The notes below the pieces were generated by a model. It searched no databases, was not told the DNA's origin, and worked only from the letters and a program-made list of their open reading frames with translations. Positions 8,195-16,220 of a stretch of 64,000 bases of DNA are shown piece after piece (within the stretch, counting starts at the first letter, position 1; every line of letters starts with the position of its first letter). The DNA comes from Anaerolineales bacterium (GTDB lineage: Bacteria; Chloroflexota; Anaerolineae; Anaerolineales; UBA4823), in assembly GCA_003105035.1 (NCBI GenBank), contig PQAL01000035.1, positions 1-64,000 of the forward strand, written 5' to 3'. The position numbers and the translations under genes were made by a program.

Positions 8195-8692
8195 ATGACC
8201 AGCGACGCCCCAGAGCCTGCCCTAACTTACCTCCAGCTGCGCGAAAAGGTGCTAAGCGTAAACCCGGCGGAGCTTGGTCTGGCACAATCACCAACCTCCT
8301 CACACGTCTGGGGTGTGCTGATGGAGACAGGTTATGCGGTGGGCTCAGCTACCCTGGTTTGTCTGGTAGACGGTACGACCAGCCTATATTTGAGCACTGG
8401 CGGTGGCTTGCTGGGGAAACCCGGCTCTGCCCCGCTGGTTGAGGCTTCCAAAGGGCTGGTCGCAGAAGCCGAAGCTTGTTTGCAGCTCACCTCCCCTGCG
8501 GAAGAGATCCCCCTTCCGGAAGCGGGTCAGGTCAGGTTCACCTTGCTCACCTATGCAGGCAAGCGGACGATTGTGGCTGCTGAAGATAGGTTATCAGCTG
8601 TTGATCAGCCACTAGGCCCACTGTATCAGGCAGGGCGCCATACATTGTTCCAGCTACACTCACTCACAGGGCAAAAGCATCCCCAGAGTTAA
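8195..8692 (+). CDS. Hypothetical protein
   Basis: A 165-residue protein that I do not recognise. The N-terminal part reads as a helix followed by beta strands around SHVWGVLMETGYAVGSATLV and LVDGTTSLYLSTGGGLLGKP. A later strand-rich part contains VRFTLLTYAGKRTIVAAEDR. The alternating strands and the glycine-rich loop recall profilin/roadblock-like small domains, but this is only an impression. There is no signal peptide, membrane segment or cysteine pattern. It starts 2 bp after the epoxide-hydrolase-like gene and ends 2 bp before an epimerase remnant, so it is part of that transcript. Confidence 0.6.
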   Translation: MTSDAPEPALTYLQLREKVLSVNPAELGLAQSPTSSHVWGVLMETGYAVGSATLVCLVDGTTSLYLSTGGGLLGKPGSAPLVEASKGLVAEAEACLQLTSPAEEIPLPEAGQVRFTLLTYAGKRTIVAAEDRLSAVDQPLGPLYQAGRHTLFQLHSLTGQKHPQS

Positions 8693-8694
8693 CC

Positions 8695-9126
8695 ATGGAC
8701 GAATTTGACGTTGTAACCGGAGCTTTTGGTTTTTCCGGTAGATATATCACTCGCCGTTTGTTGCAAGTAGAACAAGGCCAATCCGCTGAGGATATCATCC
8801 GCGATGCTATCGGACCTGAGACCTATACTTACCGCGAGCTGGTGCACACGATCGGAACCATCATCGGCAAAAATCGTCCCATCATTTCTGTATCCCCCCA
8901 AGTGGGTTATTGGGCGGGTTGGCTGATTGGCAGGCTGATGGGCGATATGCTGATTACGCGCGATGAGATAGTTGGCTTGATGCAGGACTTGCTCTACACC
9001 ACCTCTCCACCCATCGGCGAAACGCGGCTCACAGAATGGGCTCGGAACCACGCCTCCACCTTGGGGTTGCATTATCAGAACGAGATCCACAGGAGGCTAC
9101 ATCGAGAAGCATCATACACTGATTAA
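8695..9126 (+). pseudogene. NAD(P)-dependent epimerase/NmrA-like protein with an internal in-frame deletion
   Basis: The frame is open for 143 codons, but the content is two ends of a roughly 300-residue atypical short-chain dehydrogenase joined together. Residues 1-23 are the family's N-terminal Rossmann strand, FDVVTGAFGFSGRYITRRLL. Directly afterwards, from about residue 27, the sequence is the family's C-terminal third: IIRDAIGPETYTYRELV, then a helix pair, then LITRDEIVGLMQDLL and the end LGLHYQNEIHRR. The missing stretch, around 150-170 residues, would include the rest of the nucleotide fold and the active site. The join falls near bases 8764-8790. It keeps frame, so a short protein could be made, but it cannot be a working epimerase. 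It lies 2 bp after its upstream neighbour. Confidence 0.75.
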
Positions 9127-9197
9127 TAGTCTCCCGAGGGACAATGAGCAGAGTTCCTAGGGATAGCTAATATTGCTGATATAAGGAATCTCCACTA

Positions 9198-9740
9198 TTG
9201 AACACAGATACTGCATTTGAAATCGATATTCGTCCAATCGACATTAACGAACGCCCCATCCTGCGTAATTTGATGGAGCTGTACCAGTATGATTTCAGCG
9301 AGTTTGACAGTGCTGATCTCAGCCCGATGGGTATATATGACTACCCCTACCTGGACCATTACTGGACCGAGCCTGATCGTTCGCCTTTCCTGGTGCGGGT
9401 GAACAATATGCTGGCCGGTTTTGTGCTGGTGTCACGTTACAACTACTTCACTGGTGACAAGGACTCCTGGGTGTTGTCTGAATTCTTTATTATGCGAAAA
9501 TACCGCCATAAAGGTGTGGGGGAGTTCGTCGCAGGTCAAATATTTGACAGATTTTCGGGTGACTGGCAGGTAAGCCAGATTCCCGAAAACGCTGAAGCGA
9601 CTGCGTTCTGGCGTAAGGTCATCAGGCGTTATACGCATGGTAATTTCCGGGAATACAATCTGGATAATGAGCACTGGCGTGGTCCAATTCAAACATTCTC
9701 CTCACCGGCCACAAAACGTGATACTTTGCCAGGGGACTAA
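9198..9740 (+). CDS. GNAT family N-acetyltransferase
   Basis: A 180-residue acetyltransferase of the GNAT fold. The central acetyl-CoA-binding region is ILSEFFIMRKYRHKGVG-like (VLSEFFIMRKYRHKGVG near residues 93-109), where the RxxGxG/A loop appears as RHKGVG. The C-terminal beta bulge is SQIPENAEATAFWRKVIRR, as in many small-molecule acetyltransferases. The start is TTG at 9198 (AGGAAT about 9 bases before), because no ATG precedes the conserved region. The acceptor cannot be told. It is separated from the epimerase remnant by 71 bp without an obvious terminator. Confidence 0.8.
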   Translation: MNTDTAFEIDIRPIDINERPILRNLMELYQYDFSEFDSADLSPMGIYDYPYLDHYWTEPDRSPFLVRVNNMLAGFVLVSRYNYFTGDKDSWVLSEFFIMRKYRHKGVGEFVAGQIFDRFSGDWQVSQIPENAEATAFWRKVIRRYTHGNFREYNLDNEHWRGPIQTFSSPATKRDTLPGD

Positions 9741-9795
9741 ACAGGGTAAAATTCGGGATATTTTGTAATCAATCGACGAGGCATGCAATAGTCTT

Positions 9796-10533
9796 ATGAG
9801 AAAACCTCTTATCGGGCTTACTACATCTCGCTTTCATAAACGTTCACAGCGGACTGTGATTGGCGTAAATGAACCTTACACCCGCGCCCTGGCGGGTGCA
9901 GGAGCCATTCCCATGCTGCTGCCGGTACATCTCACCAGTGATGACCTGGATGCATTATTACCGCAGCTGGATGGCATCCTTTTTACGGGTGGGTATGATG
10001 TTGACCCACGCCGGTATGGCAATGCGCCACACCCGAAGGTGGAAGGCATCGATATCGAACGGGACGAGATGGAGGTCCACCTAGTCCAAGCGTCGGTGGT
10101 AAAAAACAAGCCGATACTCGGCATCTGTCGCGGCTGCCAGGTGATCAATGTTGCCTTGGGCGGAACGCTATATGAAGACCTGTCCGACCAATTTCGGGGT
10201 GATGTTGCCCACGACCGTCATGACAAGCCTCGCGATTATCTCGCCCATGTGGTAGATGTAAAAGCGGAGAGCCTCTTAGTAAACATACTTGCAAGCTCGC
10301 ACGCCCAGGTAAACAGCTTGCATCACCAGGGTGTGCACCGGCTGGCGCAGGAACTACAGGTAACTGCCACTGCCCCTGACGAGCTGGTGGAAGCGTTTGA
10401 AATTCCTGGCCATACTTTTTGCCTGGCTGTGCAATGGCACCCCGAAGAGCTCCAGGCACACGAGCCAATGCGCAGGATATTCGAGGCGTTCGCCGAAGCC
10501 TGTCGAGCGAACATCTCTGGACTGGAAGGGTAA
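9796..10533 (+). CDS. Gamma-glutamyl-gamma-aminobutyrate hydrolase family protein (peptidase C26)
   Basis: A 245-residue class-I glutamine amidotransferase-like hydrolase related to PuuD. The N-terminal IGLTTSRF motif, a GILFTGGYDVDPRRYG loop (near residue 57), the nucleophile elbow LGICRGCQVINVALGGTLYEDL (Cys near residue 114) and the catalytic His-Glu pair QWHPEE near residue 215 are all present. The family cleaves gamma-glutamyl bonds, for example in putrescine or peptide breakdown. No polyamine genes are adjacent, so the substrate is open. The next gene starts 5 bp after the stop. Confidence 0.87.
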   Translation: MRKPLIGLTTSRFHKRSQRTVIGVNEPYTRALAGAGAIPMLLPVHLTSDDLDALLPQLDGILFTGGYDVDPRRYGNAPHPKVEGIDIERDEMEVHLVQASVVKNKPILGICRGCQVINVALGGTLYEDLSDQFRGDVAHDRHDKPRDYLAHVVDVKAESLLVNILASSHAQVNSLHHQGVHRLAQELQVTATAPDELVEAFEIPGHTFCLAVQWHPEELQAHEPMRRIFEAFAEACRANISGLEG

Positions 10534-10538
10534 AGGAT

Positions 10539-11003
10539 GTGAGTGTAAAGCAGCGATTTCGAGCGGTGATTAAAGACGCCGGAGATGGTGGCGCGTATGT
10601 TAGCATTCCATTCGATGTGGAAGCCACCTATGGTAAGAAACGCGTAAAGATCATCGCCTCTATCGAAGGCGAGCTTTACAGGGGCACCCTGGTGCGTATG
10701 GGCACACCACAGCATGTCTTGATCATCCTGAAGGAGATTCGCCAGAAAATCGGCAAATCTTTTGGAGATATGGTGACGATCGAACTGGAAGAGGATACTG
10801 AACCGCGCGTTGTTGAAGTCCCGCCAGAGCTTCAGCAAGCTTTGCTTGACCACCCTCCGGCGCAGGAACAGTTCAACAAGCTTTCCTACACCCATCAGAA
10901 GGAGTATGTCCGCTGGGTTAGCGAAGCCAAGCGGGAAGATACCCGCCAGAAACGCATCGTTCAAACGGTAGAAACGCTCATTAAGGATAGCAGTGAACAT
11001 TAG
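10539..11003 (+). CDS. DUF1905 plus YdeI/OmdA-type protein
   Basis: A 154-residue protein. The first ~85 residues form a small beta-barrel DUF1905-like domain (AYVSIPFDVEATYGKKRVK, then EGELYRGTLVRMG). The last ~50 residues are the OmdA/YdeI helical signature (FNKLSYTHQKEYVRWVSEAK then RQKRIVQTVETL). Members have been linked to bacteriocin protection and to general stress, but the mechanism is unclear. The frame extends upstream into the amidotransferase gene, but only the GTG at 10539 has a fitting ribosome site (GGAAGGG, 8 bases before). It overlaps the start of the glutamate racemase gene by 11 bp, so the two are translationally coupled. Confidence 0.8.
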   Translation: MSVKQRFRAVIKDAGDGGAYVSIPFDVEATYGKKRVKIIASIEGELYRGTLVRMGTPQHVLIILKEIRQKIGKSFGDMVTIELEEDTEPRVVEVPPELQQALLDHPPAQEQFNKLSYTHQKEYVRWVSEAKREDTRQKRIVQTVETLIKDSSEH

Positions 11004-11847
11004 CCCCATCCATCCGATTGGTATCTTCGATTCAGGCATCGGGGGCCTGACAGTTTTGCAGGCGATCCACCAGCTGATGCCGGATGAACCCCTGCTCTAC
11101 CTGGCCGACCAGGCACACGTCCCCTATGGGCCACGCCAGATGGATGAAGTGCGCCGCTTCTCCGAAGCCATCACCCGCTTCCTGATTGACCAGGGAGCCA
11201 GGCTGATCGTGGTGGCGTGCAACACAGCCTCGGCGGCAGCACTGAAGCACCTGCGGACGACCTTTCCGGAAATTCCTTTTGTGGGTATGGAACCCGCCGT
11301 AAAACCGGCTGCCGAGCATACCAAAAGCGGGATTGTGGGCGTTCTGGCTACCCCTGCAACCTTCCAGGGTGAGCTGTACGCTTCGGTAGTTGAGCGGTTC
11401 GGTCAAGGAGTGAGACTGCTTCAAAACACCTGCCCGGGATTGGTGGCACAGATCGAAACGGGTGCATTTGACTCCCCGGACACTCGAAAAATACTCGAGA
11501 AAGCCCTTCGGCCGATGCTGGCCCAGGGGATCGATACGATCGTGCTGGGTTGCACGCACTATCCATTCGTTATACCGGTTATCCAGGAGATCGTGGGGCT
11601 AGGGGTGCGGGTGATCGACCCGGCACCAGCGGTTGCACGACAGGTTCAGCGCCTGCTGGTGGCCAGTGACCTGATGGAGATGGGACGCGGGCTGCAGGAA
11701 CAGATCACACCTTTCCCATTACACATGATGCGCTTCTGCACCACTGGAAAGTCATCTGACTTTGAGAAGCTGCTGAAGAACCTGCTGGGTGAAATCACCC
11801 TGTCGGAGAAGCTGATCTGGAACCAGGGGAGGTTGGTGGAGGGGTGA
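10993..11847 (+). CDS. murI: Glutamate racemase
   Basis: Converts L-glutamate to D-glutamate for peptidoglycan. The 284-residue protein shows the family's IGIFDSGIGGLTV N-terminus (residues 7-19), the first catalytic cysteine in VVACNTASAAAL (near 74) and the second in VLGCTHYPF (near 186). The start is GTG at 10993 with AAGGA 5 bases upstream; it overlaps the previous gene by 11 bp. The presence of MurI implies that D-Glu is made for a peptidoglycan cell wall. It is the last gene before an 825-bp non-coding stretch. Confidence 0.93.
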   Translation: MNISPIHPIGIFDSGIGGLTVLQAIHQLMPDEPLLYLADQAHVPYGPRQMDEVRRFSEAITRFLIDQGARLIVVACNTASAAALKHLRTTFPEIPFVGMEPAVKPAAEHTKSGIVGVLATPATFQGELYASVVERFGQGVRLLQNTCPGLVAQIETGAFDSPDTRKILEKALRPMLAQGIDTIVLGCTHYPFVIPVIQEIVGLGVRVIDPAPAVARQVQRLLVASDLMEMGRGLQEQITPFPLHMMRFCTTGKSSDFEKLLKNLLGEITLSEKLIWNQGRLVEG

Positions 11848-12672
11848 GGGGGGCAGGAGCGAGCCCAGCATAGCGATGGCCGTTTGGGATGGGGGAGAAT
11901 TGAATTTAAAAAAACAAATCGAGACAATTATTGACGCAGAACGTGAACCTGTGCTATGAATGGTCTGGGAGTGATGCGATCACCGGCCGAGAGGAAGGAA
12001 AGGGTAAAATAACGAGAGGTTGATGGAAAGGAGTTGAAAGGGGGTGGTTGACCTGGATCAGGCATACAGAGTATTATAAATATCTCATAGGAGCAGAGAT
12101 GATTAGCTTAGAATCTCTGAGCAAGTGATTACTCCGAGTAAACCGAAAAAGCAGGTTATTGGAATAAACCCAGAACAGATTGCCACGTCGGGCTCCATAT
12201 GATGCAGCACACCAAGGATGCGGGGGTGAGTTGTGCCTGATCAATGTAATTACTCACCGATCTTTTTCTATATTCCGTCATTGCAAACTTCCCATATCAA
12301 TACCGCTCGATTGCCATCCTGGTCATAATTGACTAATTATGGCTGAAGGAGATTGCTTCCGGGACTTCAGAGATGCTATTACCCAGAGATTCGCAGTGCG
12401 TCCCGTCGCAATGACAACATCCGGTGAGTAATTACTGGTCTATTACAGCACATATGTTCTACTTTACAAGGAGTTTAGGGGAACTAGTGAATATTTTAAG
12501 GTTGTGAGCTGTGTACCAAGAAAGAAAATTAGGAAATGATAAACCGCTCAAAAAAGACAGCATTAAAACAAGAGAAGCGATTAGCAATTCACTGAGATCA
12601 TAGGTGGAGTTTACGTAAAACCTGTCCCGCCTTCTTCACGACAAAAAAGTTCAGAAACTAAACGATGACTTT
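11848..12672. other. 825-bp non-coding stretch between convergent genes
   Basis: No credible open frame on either strand. The left part is purine-rich and unremarkable. Fragments resembling a dispersed repeat type of AGATTGCNNC...GCAATGAC appear at about 12177-12197 and 12343-12415, and a MITE-like element with 14-bp inverted ends occupies 12246-12435. The rest has no feature I can name. No tRNA-like T-loop was found. Confidence 0.6.
12246..12435. repeat. MITE-like element with 14-bp perfect inverted ends
   Basis: GTAATTACTCACCG at 12246-12259 is an exact reverse complement of CGGTGAGTAATTAC at 12422-12435. Inside there is a second inverted pair, GTCATTGC (12277-12284) with GCAATGAC (12408-12415). 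The 190-bp unit has no coding capacity. No clear target-site duplication flanks it. A non-autonomous transposon or a repeated extragenic palindrome is likely; the interior resembles widespread GCAATGAC/AGATTGC repeats. Confidence 0.5.
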
Positions 12673-13284
12673 CTATTCGTCGGCAGGCAGGAGGCCTATG
12701 GCTTCAGGTTTTGCATCAATCCCCTTAAAATTCTCAAAGGTCAGGTCACGAAAAGTCAGACCCAGCTGCGTCCGCATGCGCTCGAAAAGAACCGTGTAGC
12801 TATCCATAATACGCCTGTCCCAATTGAAGCCCAGCTGCTGAGCCAGCCCATGGATGCTTTCAGCATCCGGTCCTTCGATTTCAAGAAAATCACCATTGGG
12901 CAGCTCATCCAGCACGACTTCCAGGTCCCTGACCAGGTAGGTGGTGCGGTACTTTTCGTATATCGTGTAAACCTGGTAACCAAGCGCTTCCAAAAGTGCC
13001 CTGGCAGTATCAAAATCTGATACGGTGAACTCAAGCTCCTGGCGCAGGTGCGCACCACCTTGCGATACACCAGGTCCTTTGTAAGTCACCCTTGTGCGCG
13101 TGTCTCGCCGTAAGCGTAGCAGCTTGCCTTCTGATGATAATGACCCACCAGGGGTGTCAAAACGCAGATTGCTCTCCAGCACCCGCGGGGCGATCACCTT
13201 TCCTAAAGCAGATATTTTTTTCTCTATCTCGTTTCGCCGGGAGAGGTAAAACTTGATTTCCAGCTCATTACCTTCGATATTCAT
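12673..13284 (-). CDS. CYTH domain protein (class IV adenylate cyclase / triphosphatase-like)
   Basis: A 203-residue CYTH-fold protein. The family's ExExK signature is ELEIK at residues 7-11. Other tunnel residues appear as LLRLRRD (near 57), VTYKGPG (near 67), the LEFTV strand and the acidic FLEIEGPD near 136. CYTH enzymes act on triphosphates (ThTPase, inorganic triphosphatase) or make cAMP; the CyaB-like layout here suits a triphosphatase or cyclase and I cannot choose. It is the last gene of the carboxylase block, 24 bp after the biotin carrier protein. Confidence 0.8.
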   Translation of the reverse strand: MNIEGNELEIKFYLSRRNEIEKKISALGKVIAPRVLESNLRFDTPGGSLSSEGKLLRLRRDTRTRVTYKGPGVSQGGAHLRQELEFTVSDFDTARALLEALGYQVYTIYEKYRTTYLVRDLEVVLDELPNGDFLEIEGPDAESIHGLAQQLGFNWDRRIMDSYTVLFERMRTQLGLTFRDLTFENFKGIDAKPEAIGLLPADE

Positions 13285-13308
13285 TTAGTCAAAATCCTTG
13301 GGTTCCGC

Positions 13309-13806
13309 TCATACCACACTGAGGATCGTTTCCTTCTGTTCAACCCGCTCGCCTGCACGGATGCGGATACGGGTTACTTTCCCATCCCTGGGTGAGCGCA
13401 GCTCATTCTGCATCTTCATCGACTCTAAAATCACCAGGACATCACCCTTGCGAATTCCCTGACCCTCTTCAACTGGGATGGATATGACCATTCCCGGCAT
13501 GGGGGCCTTAAGGTGAAAGTCCTCATGTTCGATGACCCGGCCTCCGAGGGCTGCCCGCAAGCGTTTCTCCCGCTCATCTTCCACGGTAGCCGCGTACAAC
13601 ATGCCCTGAAATAGCACCTGCCAGGTGTCTTCATTTTGAGTAACACTGGCATCCACGGATTTTCCGTCCACAATCAGGGAGTAGACCTGCTCGTCGCCGA
13701 CCGGCATAAAATCCACCTGGTGAATCACTCCGTCGATACACACCTGGTGATCATCGATAATGTCAATCACATATTCATGTCCGTTGACCATGGTTACATA
13801 AATCAT
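13309..13806 (-). CDS. Biotin carboxyl carrier protein of acyl-CoA carboxylase
   Basis: A 165-residue biotin-carrier protein. The C-terminal ~75 residues form the biotinyl/lipoyl domain, with the PMPGMV entry and the biotinylation site ESMKM (Lys near residue 131). The N-terminal ~85 residues form a beta-rich region of the kind seen in acetyl/propionyl-CoA carboxylase alpha chains. An upstream in-frame ATG exists at 13848, but the ATG at 13806 has GAGG 8 bases before and sits 2 bp after the stop of the biotin carboxylase gene, so I prefer it. It carries CO2 between the biotin carboxylase and the carboxyltransferase. Confidence 0.87.
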   Translation of the reverse strand: MIYVTMVNGHEYVIDIIDDHQVCIDGVIHQVDFMPVGDEQVYSLIVDGKSVDASVTQNEDTWQVLFQGMLYAATVEDEREKRLRAALGGRVIEHEDFHLKAPMPGMVISIPVEEGQGIRKGDVLVILESMKMQNELRSPRDGKVTRIRIRAGERVEQKETILSVV

Positions 13807-13808
13807 GG

Positions 13809-15323
13809 CTACTTCCTCAACCTTTCCCAACGGCTTAACCATTTCCAATTGCTGGTATCGCGTTCGTTGCGCTGGATCACATGGGCTGCCCTCTCGGTCT
13901 GTCGATGAGCCACAAGGGTTGCCAGCAAAGCGGCAACTTCAGGCTGTGTTTCCTTGGCCTCTTCGGCTTCTTCAATGGAGAAACGCTCTTCCACAAAACG
14001 CGTATCATATTGGCCACCCATGAAGCGGTGCGAATCCATCAGCCGCTGATGGAACGGGATGTTGCTGTGCACGCCCAGGATTTTATACTCCTCCAGGGCT
14101 CTACGCATGCGCAGGATGGCTTCACCACGCGTATCTCCCCATACGATCAGTTTTGAGATCAAAGAGTCGTAATAAGGCGACACCTCAAAACCGATATACA
14201 CGCCCGTATCCACCCTCACTCCTGGGCCGGTTGGCAGCAGGGTATGAGTAATGCGACCAGTGGACGGGATGAAATTATTATATGGGTCTTCCGCATTGAT
14301 TCTGCACTCAATTGCCCATCCATTGTGATGAATGTCCTCCTGGAGGTGGCGCAGGCAGCGCCCTCGGGCGATACGGATCTGCTCCTTGACGATGTCGATT
14401 CCGGTGACCATCTCAGTGATAGGGTGCTCCACCTGTAAACGGGTGTTCATCTCCAAGAAGTAAAAATTCTTGTCCTTGTCCACCAGAAACTCGATCGTGC
14501 CGGCGTTGACGTAATTAACTGCGTGGGCAGCTCTGACGGCCACTGCCCCAATTTTCTGGCGGAATTCCTCATCATCACCGACGAACGGTGAAGGGCTCTC
14601 TTCCAGAAGTTTTTGGTGCCGGCGCTGGATGGAACATTCACGCTCACCCAGGTGAATCACGTTATCCTGCCCATCTGCCAGGATCTGGATTTCGATGTGG
14701 CGTGCCCCCTCCACTAATTTCTCCAGGTAGACGTTGCCATCCCCAAAGGATGCTTCTGCTTCACGCCGGGCTGCGTTGAGCAGTGTCGGCATCTCCTCCA
14801 GGCTCGAAACTTCGCGCATGCCCTTACCACCCCCACCTGCGGTGGCCTTCACCAAGAGCGGGAAACCGATCGAAGGCGCTATGGCAAGCAGCTGCTCATC
14901 ACTCAACGCGCCTTCCCCTTCCGTGCCGGGAACCACCTTCACACCGGCGCGACTGACGGTGCTGCGCGCGACAGCTTTATCGCCCATAGCGGCGATGGAT
15001 GAGGGATTGGGGCCAACGAAGGCAATTTTTGCATCGCGGCAGGCTTGTGAAAACTCCGCCCGCTCAGCCAGGAAACCATACCCCGGGTGGATGGCTTTTG
15101 CTCCGCACTTGCGAGCAATATCGATGATCTTGTCAATTCGCAAGTAGGAATCGCGCGAAGGAGCGGGTCCCAGGCGGTAGGCTTCGTCTGAATAGCGCAC
15201 ATGTAAGGCCTGTCGATCTACATCTGAATAAACCGCCACAGTTTGTAATCCGAGTTCCCGACAAGCCCGGATGATGCGAACTGCGATCTCACCCCGGTTG
15301 GCAATCAGTACTTTATTGAACAT
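13809..15323 (-). CDS. accC: Acyl-CoA carboxylase, biotin carboxylase subunit
   Basis: A 504-residue ATP-grasp biotin carboxylase. Clear motifs are the N-terminal KVLIANRGEIAVRIIRACRE, the glycine-rich ATP loop ATAGGGGKGMR (near 164), the ERECSIQRRHQKLLEESPSP loop (near 227) and the catalytic EMNTRLQVEHPITEM near 290. It carboxylates biotin on the carrier protein encoded 2 bp downstream. Its partners here are the carboxyltransferase beta chain (16221-17771) and BCCP. The absence of accA/accD-type genes and the presence of a PccB-like subunit argue for propionyl/methylcrotonyl/acyl-CoA carboxylase rather than the fatty-acid ACC. The C-terminus has a short extra tail after the usual domain. Confidence 0.92.
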   Translation of the reverse strand: MFNKVLIANRGEIAVRIIRACRELGLQTVAVYSDVDRQALHVRYSDEAYRLGPAPSRDSYLRIDKIIDIARKCGAKAIHPGYGFLAERAEFSQACRDAKIAFVGPNPSSIAAMGDKAVARSTVSRAGVKVVPGTEGEGALSDEQLLAIAPSIGFPLLVKATAGGGGKGMREVSSLEEMPTLLNAARREAEASFGDGNVYLEKLVEGARHIEIQILADGQDNVIHLGERECSIQRRHQKLLEESPSPFVGDDEEFRQKIGAVAVRAAHAVNYVNAGTIEFLVDKDKNFYFLEMNTRLQVEHPITEMVTGIDIVKEQIRIARGRCLRHLQEDIHHNGWAIECRINAEDPYNNFIPSTGRITHTLLPTGPGVRVDTGVYIGFEVSPYYDSLISKLIVWGDTRGEAILRMRRALEEYKILGVHSNIPFHQRLMDSHRFMGGQYDTRFVEERFSIEEAEEAKETQPEVAALLATLVAHRQTERAAHVIQRNERDTSNWKWLSRWERLRK

Positions 15324-15347
15324 AAAACCACTCCATCGTATTCATAT

Positions 15348-16166
15348 TCAGCCATGTCTTAACAAAATAGCCGCATTCTCCTTAAGAAATTCAAGCAGCC
15401 TGGGATTGAGTATCGCTGCGTTCTCCTGGGGCAGCATGTGCCCTGCTTGCTGTACGATCCAAGCTTCGGCACCAGCGATCGCCGCGGCTGCATCTAGAGC
15501 GTGTTGGGGTGAAGCATGTTCATCCAGCTCTCCCTGCACGATTAAGGTTGGACACTTTATCTCTTTAATGACCGGGCGCATGTCCCAACTTAAAAATTCA
15601 TAGCGGTGCCAGCCATCATACCAATTGTGGAACACCACTTCATACTTCATGCCATGAGCCTTATACATACCTTTCCTGAAGCGTTCATCTGTTTCAAAAG
15701 CCTTTCGAATGCCCTGGATACCCGGCTTCATCCTGGGTTCAATATAGATATGGGCCGCTACAGCCACCAGGCAGCTAACCTGGTTTGGATATTGAGCTGC
15801 AAAATAGAGGGCGATCGTTCCACCATCGCTGTGACCCACCAGCGCCGTCCGCTGGATACCCAATTGCTCCAACAAGCTGTGCAAGTCCTGGACGTCTGTG
15901 GCGAAAGTCGGCAGGTCCAGGCTTGCCCTGTGTTCAGAGGCGCCATATCCCCAGCGGTCATAAGCAGTCACATGGTAACCTGCCCCGCTCAGCGCTTGTA
16001 TCTGCGAACGCCAGGCTTTAACAGAACCCAGTCCATGGTGAAGCAGGATGACATGCGGTCCGTTTGCCGGTCCATATTGCTCCACATTCAGGTTGTGCCC
16101 GTTAATAACCATCTGCATTTTCACACTGATTTCAGATGGATCATCCACCATTCGTGAACAGGCCAT
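15348..16166 (-). CDS. Alpha/beta hydrolase
   Basis: A 272-residue serine alpha/beta hydrolase. Motifs are LLHHGLGSVKAW (oxyanion hole, near residue 41), the nucleophile elbow ALVGHSDGGTIAL (Ser near residue 112) and a C-terminal His in QQAGHMLPQENA (near 245). It sits between the carboxylase beta subunit and the biotin carboxylase, so it may release an acyl group (thioesterase or lactonase-like), but no motif proves this. The start is uncertain: several in-frame ATGs (16166, 16151, 16118, 16112) and no strong ribosome site. I give the longest. Confidence 0.78.
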   Translation of the reverse strand: MACSRMVDDPSEISVKMQMVINGHNLNVEQYGPANGPHVILLHHGLGSVKAWRSQIQALSGAGYHVTAYDRWGYGASEHRASLDLPTFATDVQDLHSLLEQLGIQRTALVGHSDGGTIALYFAAQYPNQVSCLVAVAAHIYIEPRMKPGIQGIRKAFETDERFRKGMYKAHGMKYEVVFHNWYDGWHRYEFLSWDMRPVIKEIKCPTLIVQGELDEHASPQHALDAAAAIAGAEAWIVQQAGHMLPQENAAILNPRLLEFLKENAAILLRHG

Positions 16167-16220
16167 GCCAGGAATTTTTCAGCATCTCGCCCGTCCTGCA
16201 AATAATGACGATTGAATTCT

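Noticed and set aside
10323-11039. 238-codon minus-strand frame over the amidotransferase and DUF1905 genes
   Set aside because: Antisense to two genes with clear motifs; no ribosome site and no family features.
14734-15147. Plus-strand frame over the biotin carboxylase gene
   Set aside because: Antisense shadow; no start signals, no domain.
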